Below, one piece after another: positions 17,442 to 25,009 of a DNA stretch of 64,000 nucleotides. The position numbers were made by a program, and so were the translations under genes. Numbering within the stretch: the stretch's first letter is position 1; each line of letters opens with the position of its first letter. The stretch comes from CAVUDO01 sp963740255 (GTDB taxonomy: Bacteria > Actinomycetota > Actinomycetes > Mycobacteriales > Cryptosporangiaceae), in the NCBI GenBank assembly GCA_963740255.1, contig CAVUDO010000006.1, positions 496,001-560,000 of the forward strand. Reading direction: 5' to 3'. Under the pieces are notes generated by a model. It did no database searches. It was not told the DNA's origin and saw nothing but the letters and a program-made list of their open reading frames with translations.

Positions 17442-17704
17442 CCGGCGCGTCCCGACCCGAGGACGGCGGCAATGCGGCGGCGCTGCCGGACGGGTGGCGC
17501 GCGGAGCCGCATCGGACCGGCGTGCGGTGGCTCTACCAGGGCGGGGAGTACCGGGCGATGATCGGGCAGTTCCGCGACGGCGGCTGGTGGGCGCACGCCG
17601 GCTGGGAAGCCCTGCCGTACGGCCAGGTCTGGCCCACCACCGACGAAGCCGCCGCGGCCGTCGTGGCGCGATGGTCCGAGCGGGGCCGAGAGGCTGAAGT
17701 TTAG
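17438..17704 (+). CDS. small protein of unknown function, third of three coupled genes
   Basis: An 88-residue, Trp-rich protein (LPDGWRAEPHRTGVRWLYQG, then MIGQFRDGGWWAHAGWEALP). It has no membrane segment or Cys and looks like a small beta-rich domain followed by a helix (DEAAAAVVARWSERGR). The GTG at 17438 overlaps the preceding stop by four bases. It ends the cluster; the next gene's operator begins at its stop codon. Confidence 0.65.
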   Translation: MTGASRPEDGGNAAALPDGWRAEPHRTGVRWLYQGGEYRAMIGQFRDGGWWAHAGWEALPYGQVWPTTDEAAAAVVARWSERGREAEV

Positions 17705-17765
17705 ATACGAGGCTGTTGCGTATCGAATCGTTCGCGCGGTAGGTTCGCCGGCAGGTTTCGATACG
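17704..17765. promoter_or_regulatory. candidate operator array upstream of the DHA2 exporter
   Basis: Three related half-site clusters lie in front of the exporter gene. GATACG (17704-17709) and CGTATC (17719-17724) form an inverted repeat, and CGTATCGAA (17719-17727) is perfectly inverted at TTCGATACG (17757-17765). A TetR protein encoded after the exporter is the likely binder. The location overlaps the expected promoter. This is an inference from symmetry. Confidence 0.5.
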
Positions 17766-17829
17766 ACACCGCAGCGAAACGGCCGGCGCCGCCGCTGCGC
17801 TGCGCGCGAGGACAGGAAGAAGGACCAGC

Positions 17830-19437
17830 GTGGACGCTCAGACCGTGTACCGCCGGAGGTGGGGGATCCTCGGCGTCCTCGTCGTGTGCCTGCTCGTGGT
17901 GATCATCGACAACACGATCCTCAACGTCGCCCTCAAGACGATCCAGGACGACCTGGGTGCCACCCAGAGCCAGATGGAATGGGCGATCAACTCCTACACG
18001 CTGGTGTTCGCGGGGCTGATGTTCACCGCGGGGGTGCTCGGAGACCGGTACGGGCGCAGGCGCTTCCTGCTGGTCGGCATGGTGCTCTTCGGTGCCGCCT
18101 CGGTGGCGGCTGCCTTCTCCGACACGCCCGCGACGCTGATCGCCACGCGGGCACTGATGGGCATCGGCGCGGCACTGGTGATGCCGCAGACGCTGTCGAT
18201 CATCTCGAACGTCTTCGAGCCGGGCGAGCGGGCCAAGGCGATCGGTGTCTGGGCGAGCTTCTCCGGCGTGGCGATCGCGCTGGGGCCGGTGGCGGGCGGG
18301 TTCTTGCTGGAGAACTACTGGTGGGGCTCGGTGTTCCTGGTCAACGTCCCGTTCGTGGTGCTCGGCACGATCGCGATCGTGCTGCTGGTGCCCGAGTCCA
18401 AGGACCCCAGTCCGGGCGGGCTCGACCCGCTGGGTGTGGTGCTCTCCACCGCCGGCCTGACGCTGCTCGTCTACGGCATCATCCACGGCGGCGAGCGCAA
18501 CGAGTGGGCGACGCTCGGTGTGCTCGGCCCGCTGCTCGGCGGCCTGGCGCTGCTGGCCCTCTTCGTCTGGGTGGAGCGGCGCAGCACCCACCCGACGCTG
18601 GACGTCACCCTCTTCCGCAATCCGGCGTTCACCGCCGCGGCCGTGACGCTCGCGCTGACGTTCTTCGCGTTGCAGGGTGCCTCGTTCTTCCTCACCTACT
18701 ACCTGCAGGCGGTGGAGGACTATTCGCCGCTGCGGGCCGGGCTGCTGATCCTGCCGGTCTCGGTGGGCGTCGCGCTCAGCGCTCCCCGCAGTGCCGGGAT
18801 GGTGAAGCGGTTCGGGCCCAAGGCGGTGGTGGCCGTGGGCATGACGCTCGTCGCGGTGTCCCTCGGCGGGTTCGGGTTCGTCGACCGGTCGACGCCGATC
18901 TGGGTGTTCGAGGTGCTGATGTTCGTGCTCGGGCTCGGGGTCGGCAACGTGATGGCTCCGGCCACGGAGTCGGTGATGTCGGCGGTGCCCCGCGAGAAGG
19001 CCGGAGCCGGCTCGGCGGTGAACAACACCATCCGCCTGGTCGGCGGCGCGTTGGGCGTGGCGATCCTCGGTTCGCTGCTCTCAGCCGCCTACCGGAGCAG
19101 CCTCGGCGCCGCGGTGGACGTCCTGCCCGCCGGTGCGCGGGACGCCGCCGGCGAGTCGATCGGCGGCACGTTCACCGCGATCGGCGAGCTGGGCGCTGCC
19201 GTCGCGCGCGGCGAGGCACCCCGGACGGTTCTCGCCCAGGTCGGCCCGTTGGCCGAGGCCGCCAAGGACGCGTTCGTGGACGGGATGCACCTGGCGTCGG
19301 TGGCCTCGGCGGCGGTGGCCCTGCTGGGCGCGTTCGTGGCCCTGCGGTACCTGCCGGGAAAGGCCGGGCAGCGCACGGGCGCGGAGGCGGACGAGTCCGA
19401 CGGGGCAGTCCCGGCGGCCAGCGAGGTGGTGGGATAG
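17830..19437 (+). CDS. DHA2-family MFS drug efflux transporter (EmrB/QacA type)
   Basis: A 535-residue proton-coupled exporter with 14 predicted membrane helices. Motifs include the start VVIIDNTILNVALKTIQDDL (motif D1), LGDRYGRRRFLLVGM after helix 2 (motif A) and ALGPVAGGFLLENYWWGSVF (motif C, antiporter). The C-terminal segment between helices 13 and 14 is long and soluble. The GTG at 17830 follows AGGAAGAAGGA. A TetR gene begins five bases after the stop, so the two form an operon, with candidate operators upstream at 17704-17765. The substrate is unknown; cationic drugs or dyes are typical. Confidence 0.94.
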   Translation: MDAQTVYRRRWGILGVLVVCLLVVIIDNTILNVALKTIQDDLGATQSQMEWAINSYTLVFAGLMFTAGVLGDRYGRRRFLLVGMVLFGAASVAAAFSDTPATLIATRALMGIGAALVMPQTLSIISNVFEPGERAKAIGVWASFSGVAIALGPVAGGFLLENYWWGSVFLVNVPFVVLGTIAIVLLVPESKDPSPGGLDPLGVVLSTAGLTLLVYGIIHGGERNEWATLGVLGPLLGGLALLALFVWVERRSTHPTLDVTLFRNPAFTAAAVTLALTFFALQGASFFLTYYLQAVEDYSPLRAGLLILPVSVGVALSAPRSAGMVKRFGPKAVVAVGMTLVAVSLGGFGFVDRSTPIWVFEVLMFVLGLGVGNVMAPATESVMSAVPREKAGAGSAVNNTIRLVGGALGVAILGSLLSAAYRSSLGAAVDVLPAGARDAAGESIGGTFTAIGELGAAVARGEAPRTVLAQVGPLAEAAKDAFVDGMHLASVASAAVALLGAFVALRYLPGKAGQRTGAEADESDGAVPAASEVVG

Positions 19438-19442
19438 CGGCC

Positions 19443-20114
19443 ATGCGCCCCACACCCGAGGTCGCCGCTCCCACCGGATCGACGCCGACGCCGACGCCGA
19501 CCCTGCCGGACCCAGGACCGCAGGCCCCTGTCGCCCGCGGTCCCGGCCGGCCGCGCAGCGAGGAGGCGGAGCGGGCCATCCTCGACGCGGCGCTGGACCT
19601 GCTCGCCTCGCACGGCGTCGCCGGTTTCACGATGGAGGCGGTGGCCGGCCGCGCCGGGGTGGCCAAGACCACGGTCTACCGGCGCTGGTCGAACAAGTAC
19701 GACCTGCTGTTCGACGCGGTCGTCCAGCTCAAGGGGCCGGTGCTCGCACCGCCGGGCGGCAGCATCCGCGGCGACCTGGTCTTCCTGCTCACCGCGATGC
19801 GCGACCGGACCGGCGATCCCCGGCACAGCCGGATCATGGGCAAGCTCTGCGCCGAGGTCCGCGACCACGCGGAGCTCTTCGACGCCTACTGGGAGCGGAC
19901 CATCCGGCCGCGCCGCGCGGTGTTCGACACCGTGCTCCAGCGCGGCATCGACGCGGGGGAGCTGCGGCCCGACCTGCCGTTCGGGATCGCCGTCGAGGCG
20001 CTCTGCGCCCCGGTCCTGACCCACGTCGTGATGCGACCCAGCTCGCTGAGCGACGAGAAGATCCACCAGCTCGTCGACATCGTCCTGGCCGGCCTCGCGC
20101 CGAGGGATGCCTGA
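19443..20114 (+). CDS. TetR-family regulator of the adjacent exporter
   Basis: A 223-residue repressor. A Pro/Thr-rich N-terminal extension (residues 1-35) precedes the helix-turn-helix: AILDAALDLLASHGVAGFTM, VAGRAGVAKTTVYRRWSNKYDLL. The C-terminal half matches the TetR_C_16/AcrR-like ligand domain (RIMGKLCAEVRDHAELFDAYW). It is downstream of and co-transcribed with the exporter and should relieve repression when it binds an exported compound. An IS1380-type element lies 31 bp beyond its stop. Confidence 0.92.
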   Translation: MRPTPEVAAPTGSTPTPTPTLPDPGPQAPVARGPGRPRSEEAERAILDAALDLLASHGVAGFTMEAVAGRAGVAKTTVYRRWSNKYDLLFDAVVQLKGPVLAPPGGSIRGDLVFLLTAMRDRTGDPRHSRIMGKLCAEVRDHAELFDAYWERTIRPRRAVFDTVLQRGIDAGELRPDLPFGIAVEALCAPVLTHVVMRPSSLSDEKIHQLVDIVLAGLAPRDA

Positions 20115-20286
20115 CCGTTCCCGAGGGCGTCCCACGTCCGCTGAACCCTGATCCACCGGCGTTGAGTTCTTAGCTTCGGTTGTGGGGCAGGTGGGTGGGG
20201 CCGCGTGGGCGGGTATGGGGCGGTCGCCGGTCCTGGCCGGCTTTTCCACTGCGGTGTCCTTGGTCGTGCCGTTGCCGGCGGGGTGG

Positions 20287-21660
20287 TCAGGTGGTGACTG
20301 GGGCTGGTGGGCCGGTCGCGGTGGTCCAGAGCGATTCCCAGCCTGGTGCCCATGGCCAGTGGTCGGGCAGGTGGAGCACGAGCCGGCGTCCGGTCGCAGC
20401 GATCCGCGCGGGGATGTTGATGATCCGCTTGCGCACGGTTGCCCAGCGGGCGGTGCGGAGGTGGGCTGCGACCGCGGCGGCGCGGGCGATGTTGAACGCG
20501 ATCACGGCGCAGGCGACCCACGCTGCGTTGGCCGCGTACTTCCCGCTGGGTAGGTGTGCGAGCGGTCCGTCCTTGAGCTCGGCGATGACCTGCTCGACGA
20601 TCGCGTGGTCGCGGTGGCGGTCGTCGGCCTCGACCATGCCCAGAGTGGAGTTGGTGATGAAGGCGTGGTGGCGGTAGGCGGCGAACAGTTCGCCCTGCTC
20701 GGTGCCGTCAGACGCCGGCGGCTGGAGTCGCTTCACCCGGCGCACGATCAGCCGACACTTGACGTGGTCGCGCTTGCGGCGGGAGGTGAACGCGATGAAG
20801 TCGATCTCGGCGACCTCGGCGTCGGAGACCCAGCGTTGCTCGGCCTGGTCGAAGACCGCGTTCGGGTACTCGATGCTCTGCCACGCCGCGGGGTCGATGC
20901 TGGCGATCGCTGTCTTGACCTGCGGGTTCATCCGCGCGGTCACGCTGAACCACGCACCGTGCCGGATCGCGGTCGCGACGAAGGCGTGGCCGTAGTAGGC
21001 GGAGTCCGCGCGGGCCAGGATCTGGCCGGTCACGCCCGCGGCATGGGCGGTCGTGATCGCCTGGGCCAGCAGCCGCCCGGCGCCGGCGTGGGAGGCGGTG
21101 TTGCCCTTGCGGAGTCGGGCGCGGGCGATCACCGGCGCCGCGGTCTGGGTGCTGATCGTGGCCAGCTGCAAGTTCAGTCCCCGGATCCCGGTGTAGCCGA
21201 ACCCGGCTGCCTGCTTGGCGTAGCCGTGGACCTCTCGGATGGTGTCGTCGACATCGACGAACACGATTCCCTCGGCTTGGCCACCGGCGAGCAGACCGGG
21301 CGCCTGGGCGGCGAGCCCGGCCAGCAGACCGCCGCCGATCTTGTCCAGCTGCTGCACGTGCCCGTGGGTGAAGGCCCGCAAGAACGTGCCCAACGTCGAG
21401 GGCGCCCGGGTCCCGGCGAACAACCGTCCCATGCCGCCATGGCGTAGCAGGTCCAGGTCGGCGATGCAGTCCGCGCCAGCCAGCATCCCACCGACCACGC
21501 CCGCTGTCTTCGCATCCGCGTTGGGCGAGGGCACAGACAAACCGTGGAGGAGGTCGTAAAGACCGGCGGACTCGGCCAGCCGAAGAGCCGGGACCAGACC
21601 CGCGGCCGACACCAGATTCCGATCATCGAAGACAGGCCGGATCGTGTGAGAAGGTTTCAC
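20287..21660 (-). CDS. IS1380-family transposase
   Basis: A 457-residue DDE transposase. Catalytic regions visible are FVDVDDTIREVHGYAKQAA near residue 133, ARADSAYYGHAFVATA near 213 and the Glu in HAIVEQVIAELKDGPLAHLP near 360. The N-terminus GLVPALRLAESAGLYDLL and the late AANAAWVACAVIAFNIARA are typical of the family. The start is GTG at 21660, with GAGAGG upstream inside a foldback leader (21663-21735). Full length suggests it is functional. Confidence 0.92.
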   Translation of the reverse strand: MKPSHTIRPVFDDRNLVSAAGLVPALRLAESAGLYDLLHGLSVPSPNADAKTAGVVGGMLAGADCIADLDLLRHGGMGRLFAGTRAPSTLGTFLRAFTHGHVQQLDKIGGGLLAGLAAQAPGLLAGGQAEGIVFVDVDDTIREVHGYAKQAAGFGYTGIRGLNLQLATISTQTAAPVIARARLRKGNTASHAGAGRLLAQAITTAHAAGVTGQILARADSAYYGHAFVATAIRHGAWFSVTARMNPQVKTAIASIDPAAWQSIEYPNAVFDQAEQRWVSDAEVAEIDFIAFTSRRKRDHVKCRLIVRRVKRLQPPASDGTEQGELFAAYRHHAFITNSTLGMVEADDRHRDHAIVEQVIAELKDGPLAHLPSGKYAANAAWVACAVIAFNIARAAAVAAHLRTARWATVRKRIINIPARIAATGRRLVLHLPDHWPWAPGWESLWTTATGPPAPVTT

Positions 21661-21662
21661 TT

Positions 21663-21735
21663 ACGAGGTGCCTCTCGTGAGCATTGGATGACGACGTCGC
21701 AATCGACATCCTCCCTGCTCAAGAGGGCACCTCGT
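21663..21735 (-). promoter_or_regulatory. foldback leader of the IS1380 transposase
   Basis: ACGAGGTGCC (21663-21672) is exactly inverted at GGCACCTCGT (21726-21735), with a second, imperfect TCTCGTGAGC/GCTCAAGAG pair inside. The structure covers the bases just before the transposase start, as the hairpin in the ISL3 element does, and probably limits translation from outside transcripts. Confidence 0.45.
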
Positions 21736-21823
21736 TCCACGCCACACTCACACCGCCCACCACCGTCGGTGGATCAGGGCTGAACCGGGGTGGCCCGCTT
21801 CCGCCCGCGAGCCGCGGCCGGGG

Positions 21824-23866
21824 TCAGGCCGACGCCGCCGCCGGCTGCGCGGCGGGTTCGGGTTCCGGGCCGGGTGTGGGCCGCCGTCGCCGGGACACCG
21901 CGACGACCGCCCCGACTACCCAGACAACGGTGACCAGGCCCCGGAGCCAGGTCGGCCCGACCGCCAGCCCGGGGATCAGCAGCACCGAGCGGTCGACGGC
22001 GTCGAGCAGCGAGAGCGCGCCCAACACGATGGACGTCCACCCGAGCATGCCGTGGCCGCGCCGCCGCAGCAGGACGCCGAGGCCGACCCACCAGACGCCC
22101 ATCAGCGCCAGGGCCACGGCCGGCAGCAGCGACGTGTCGTCGGCGGCACCCGCGACGTCGACACCCAGGCCGGCCAGGCCGACGGCGGTGAGCACCAGGC
22201 CGGCCCCCGTCCGGGCCCGTCGCCACCACACCAGCAGCCCCACCAGCGCCAGCAGCACCGACGTGCCCAGGGCCAGCTGGACCTCCACCCGGGCCAGCCC
22301 GGCCGCGCCGAACCAGTCGCAGTTGGCCGGAATGGTCTGCTTCACCGCGTCGAACTCGTTGCACGCGAGGCCCTTGACCATGGCGGCCGGCGCACCGATC
22401 ACCCGGTCGCTGCCGCCGTCGACCTCGCCCAGCGTCGCGCCGCACACCGGAACCACCCGCGGACTCGTCGGACCGGCGTCGGCCTGCCAGCAGTTGCCGG
22501 TGCCCTGCCCGTCCCACAGCACGTCGGCGGCGTTGGGCCGCTTCTCTCCCGACGGGGTGACGCCGAGCCGGTTGCCGACGTAGGCGTTGTGGTGCGAGGT
22601 GTCGGCCTGCTTGCCGAGGTCGGACTCGTCGCGGATGAACGCCGGCACCGCGAACAGCGCGAACGCCGCCCGGTCGTGGCCCCACACCCAGTTGTCGCGG
22701 ACCACGTTGTAGTTGCCGCCCGCCACCAGGAGCCCGGTGCCCCGCGGCACGCCCACCTGCGGGCAGACCACTCCCTGCTCGTACCCGCGGGCCGCCGTGG
22801 CCTTGGCGCAGGTGCCGTCGCGGACGTATCGGTAGTAGTCCTGGTTGTTGTCGTGGATCAGGTTCCGCTCGAACTTCGCGTGGTTCTGCGGCAACCCCGG
22901 ATGGTCGGGGAACGCGCTGTCGGTGGAGAGGCCGGCCACGTTGTCGGAGAACTCGTTGTCGTGCGCCCACACCGAGTCGCCGGCCGTGCCGGAGTAGCCG
23001 AGCAGGTTGTGGTGGCTCTTGCAGCGACGGATCTCGATCGCGTACCGGGTCACGTCGTAGCGACGGTTCTCGTTGAGGTTCGACGCGCTGCCCGGGTAGA
23101 CCCCCGAGTCGCCGTTGCCGTATGCCTCGCAGTCGGTGTAGAGCCCGTGGTCGCTGGCGAAGGTGAGGAACCCGTACTCGTCGTTCCACCGCGTGAGCAT
23201 CCGGTCGATGACGAACCCGTCGGTGACCAGGACGTAGACCGAGTTGAACGTGGTGCGCTGGGCCGTGAAGTTGCGGAAGTAGACGCCGTCGGCCTTGTCG
23301 GCCCGGATCGCGTTGAGCCGGCGGTACTGCGCGTCGACGATCACGTCCAGCGGCCCGGCGCCGGTGCCCTCGATCTGCAGGTCGCGCACCCCGAGGATCG
23401 CGACGAGATTCTGGTTGTGCGGGCACTGCCGCTGTTGCTCGAACGACAGCACCTGGTGCCCGAGCGCGCCCCGGCGGGCCGGCAGGTTGGCGCAGGCGCC
23501 GGTGGGCCCGGCCAGGCTCGGCTCCTCCAGGTAGACGCCGGGCAGGACGGCGATGTTCATGCCGGGCCGGTCGACCTTGTCCACCGCCTGCTGGAGGTGC
23601 CGGAAGCCCGTCGCCTGGCAGCGGTCGAACAGCCGCTGGTTGCGGGCCCGGAGTTCGGCGGGGAAGGCCGCGATGCGCCGGGCGAAGTCGGCCCGGTCGG
23701 CCTTGCAGACGAGCAGGTCGGGCTCGTTCGCGCGGTAGGTGGGCACGCTGCCCGAGCCGTCGGGCAACGTGACCGGGCGCTCTTCGTGGGCGAGCGCCCC
23801 GGTCGCCGGCAACAGCAGTCCGCCGGCCAGCGCGGCGGCGATCGCAAGTCTTCCCAGCCGTGACAT
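21824..23866 (-). CDS. secreted right-handed parallel beta-helix protein with C-terminal membrane anchor
   Basis: A 680-residue exported protein. Residues 1-26 form a signal peptide (RLAIAAALAGGLLLPATGALAHE). Residues about 60-440 contain repeated short turns with Asn and Asp (DGVYFRNFTAQRTTFNSVYV, GLYTDCEAYGNGDSGVYPG, HHNLLGYSGTAGDSVWAHDN), the pattern of pectate-lyase-like parallel beta-helices. The last 160 residues hold about five hydrophobic segments and an Arg/Pro tail. Paired Cys suggest disulfides. The activity is unknown. The start has no strong ribosome-binding site. It is convergent with the IS1380 element. Confidence 0.75.
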   Translation of the reverse strand: MSRLGRLAIAAALAGGLLLPATGALAHEERPVTLPDGSGSVPTYRANEPDLLVCKADRADFARRIAAFPAELRARNQRLFDRCQATGFRHLQQAVDKVDRPGMNIAVLPGVYLEEPSLAGPTGACANLPARRGALGHQVLSFEQQRQCPHNQNLVAILGVRDLQIEGTGAGPLDVIVDAQYRRLNAIRADKADGVYFRNFTAQRTTFNSVYVLVTDGFVIDRMLTRWNDEYGFLTFASDHGLYTDCEAYGNGDSGVYPGSASNLNENRRYDVTRYAIEIRRCKSHHNLLGYSGTAGDSVWAHDNEFSDNVAGLSTDSAFPDHPGLPQNHAKFERNLIHDNNQDYYRYVRDGTCAKATAARGYEQGVVCPQVGVPRGTGLLVAGGNYNVVRDNWVWGHDRAAFALFAVPAFIRDESDLGKQADTSHHNAYVGNRLGVTPSGEKRPNAADVLWDGQGTGNCWQADAGPTSPRVVPVCGATLGEVDGGSDRVIGAPAAMVKGLACNEFDAVKQTIPANCDWFGAAGLARVEVQLALGTSVLLALVGLLVWWRRARTGAGLVLTAVGLAGLGVDVAGAADDTSLLPAVALALMGVWWVGLGVLLRRRGHGMLGWTSIVLGALSLLDAVDRSVLLIPGLAVGPTWLRGLVTVVWVVGAVVAVSRRRRPTPGPEPEPAAQPAAASA

Positions 23867-23990
23867 GTCCCGGAGAGTAGGACAACCCACCGACGTCCGG
23901 AGGCGGAACGCTCGTTCAGCCGACCGCACCGCCCGCCGACCGCGGCGGGGGCACGGTTTGACCACCCGAGGCGGCGGGAAACCCGCCGGC

Positions 23991-24212
23991 ATGGAGAACC
24001 GGAACAAGACCGTTCGGGCCGCGAGCTGGGCCCTGCTCGCCGTGGCCGTCGCCCTGGGCGTGGGCGGCATGGTCTACGACGCCTCGCAGCCGGGCGACGA
24101 GCCCAACCTGATGTGGTTCTACCTGGCCGTGGCCGCCCTCGCGTTCGTCGCGACGACGCTGGGCTACCGCGCGATCAGCAAGGACCGCGGCGACCGCGGC
24201 GCCGCGGGGTGA
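23991..24212 (+). CDS. small two-helix membrane protein
   Basis: A 73-residue protein with two hydrophobic segments (ASWALLAVAVALGVGGMVY, then FYLAVAALAFVATTLGY) joined by a short acidic loop, and a charged tail. It resembles small actinobacterial membrane proteins of unknown function. It is divergent from the beta-helix gene and 26 bp upstream of the Fic-like gene, so it may be co-transcribed with that gene. Confidence 0.65.
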   Translation: MENRNKTVRAASWALLAVAVALGVGGMVYDASQPGDEPNLMWFYLAVAALAFVATTLGYRAISKDRGDRGAAG

Positions 24213-24238
24213 CCGGCATCGGGCGGTAACGTCGGCGT

Positions 24239-25009
24239 GTGACCGATCCGCTGGCGGCCTTGCTCGACCTGCACGGCGTGGCCGACGCGGCCCGGGAGGC
24301 GCAGGACGCGGTCGACCGGATGTTCAGTCATCGGACCTTGCGTCGCTCGTCCGGCCCGGTCGCCGCCGAGTCGGCGCTGCGGGGTGCGCGGGCGTCCGCC
24401 GCGCTGGAGGGTGCCGCGTACGACCTCGACGCGGTGCGTGCCGGGACGGTGACCGACCCGGTGCTCCAGGGTGCGCTGCGGGTCGCGGGCGCGGCCGGTG
24501 CGCTGGCCGACACCTGGGCCCGGGCGCCGCGACAGGCGCTGGCCAGCCTGCACCTTCTCGCCGCCCGCGACCTGGTTCCGGAAACGGTCCTCGGCCGTCC
24601 CGACGGAGCGGTCGACGTGGCCGCGGTGGCGGGACGCCTCGACGGTCTGACCCGGCTGGCCCACGGCCGCACGGCGGCTCCGCCGGTGGTGGTCGCCGCC
24701 GTCGTCCACGGGGAGCTGCTGACGATGCGGCCGTTCGCCGGGCCGAACGGGGTGGTGGCCCGGGCAGCCGGACGACTCGTCCTGGCGTCGGGTGGCCTCG
24801 GCCCCTGGTCGGTCGCCGTCCCTGAGGTCGGCCATCTCGCGCGCGAGCCGGAGTACGTCGGGGCAGCCGGGGCGTACGCGACGGGCACGCCGGACGGTGT
24901 CCGCGCGTGGCTCGTGCACTGCTGTACGGCGCTGAGCCTGGGCGCGAAGGAAGGTCTGGCGATCTGCGACGAGAGGGAGGCCGGCTCGGCGAGGCGCGCG
25001 GGTCAGTAG
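24239..25009 (+). CDS. Fic-like protein with degenerate active-site motif
   Basis: A 256-residue helical protein. An inhibitory-helix-like segment (RGARASAALEGAAYDLDAVR) lies near residue 58. The region VVHGELLTMRPFAGPNGVVARAA near 158 aligns with the Fic core HPFxxGNGRxxR, but the catalytic His is Arg and the GNGR turn is altered. AMP transfer is therefore doubtful. Homologues adjoining the HAD-ssd-tad genes are sometimes called oxidoreductase, without evidence visible here. The start is a GTG with a weak binding site. It overlaps the next, convergent gene by 7 bp. Confidence 0.6.
   Translation: MTDPLAALLDLHGVADAAREAQDAVDRMFSHRTLRRSSGPVAAESALRGARASAALEGAAYDLDAVRAGTVTDPVLQGALRVAGAAGALADTWARAPRQALASLHLLAARDLVPETVLGRPDGAVDVAAVAGRLDGLTRLAHGRTAAPPVVVAAVVHGELLTMRPFAGPNGVVARAAGRLVLASGGLGPWSVAVPEVGHLAREPEYVGAAGAYATGTPDGVRAWLVHCCTALSLGAKEGLAICDEREAGSARRAGQ

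Larger units (their letters stand above)
20146..21779. mobile_element. IS1380-family insertion sequence, complete
   Basis: The 1634-bp element has terminal inverted repeats beginning CCCTGATCCACCG (left from 20146, right read backward from 21779; 17 of 19 match). The direct repeat CTGAA occurs at 20141-20145 and 21780-21784, a plausible 5-bp target duplication. One transposase gene fills it. It lies in the short gap between two convergent genes and disrupts neither. Confidence 0.85.
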
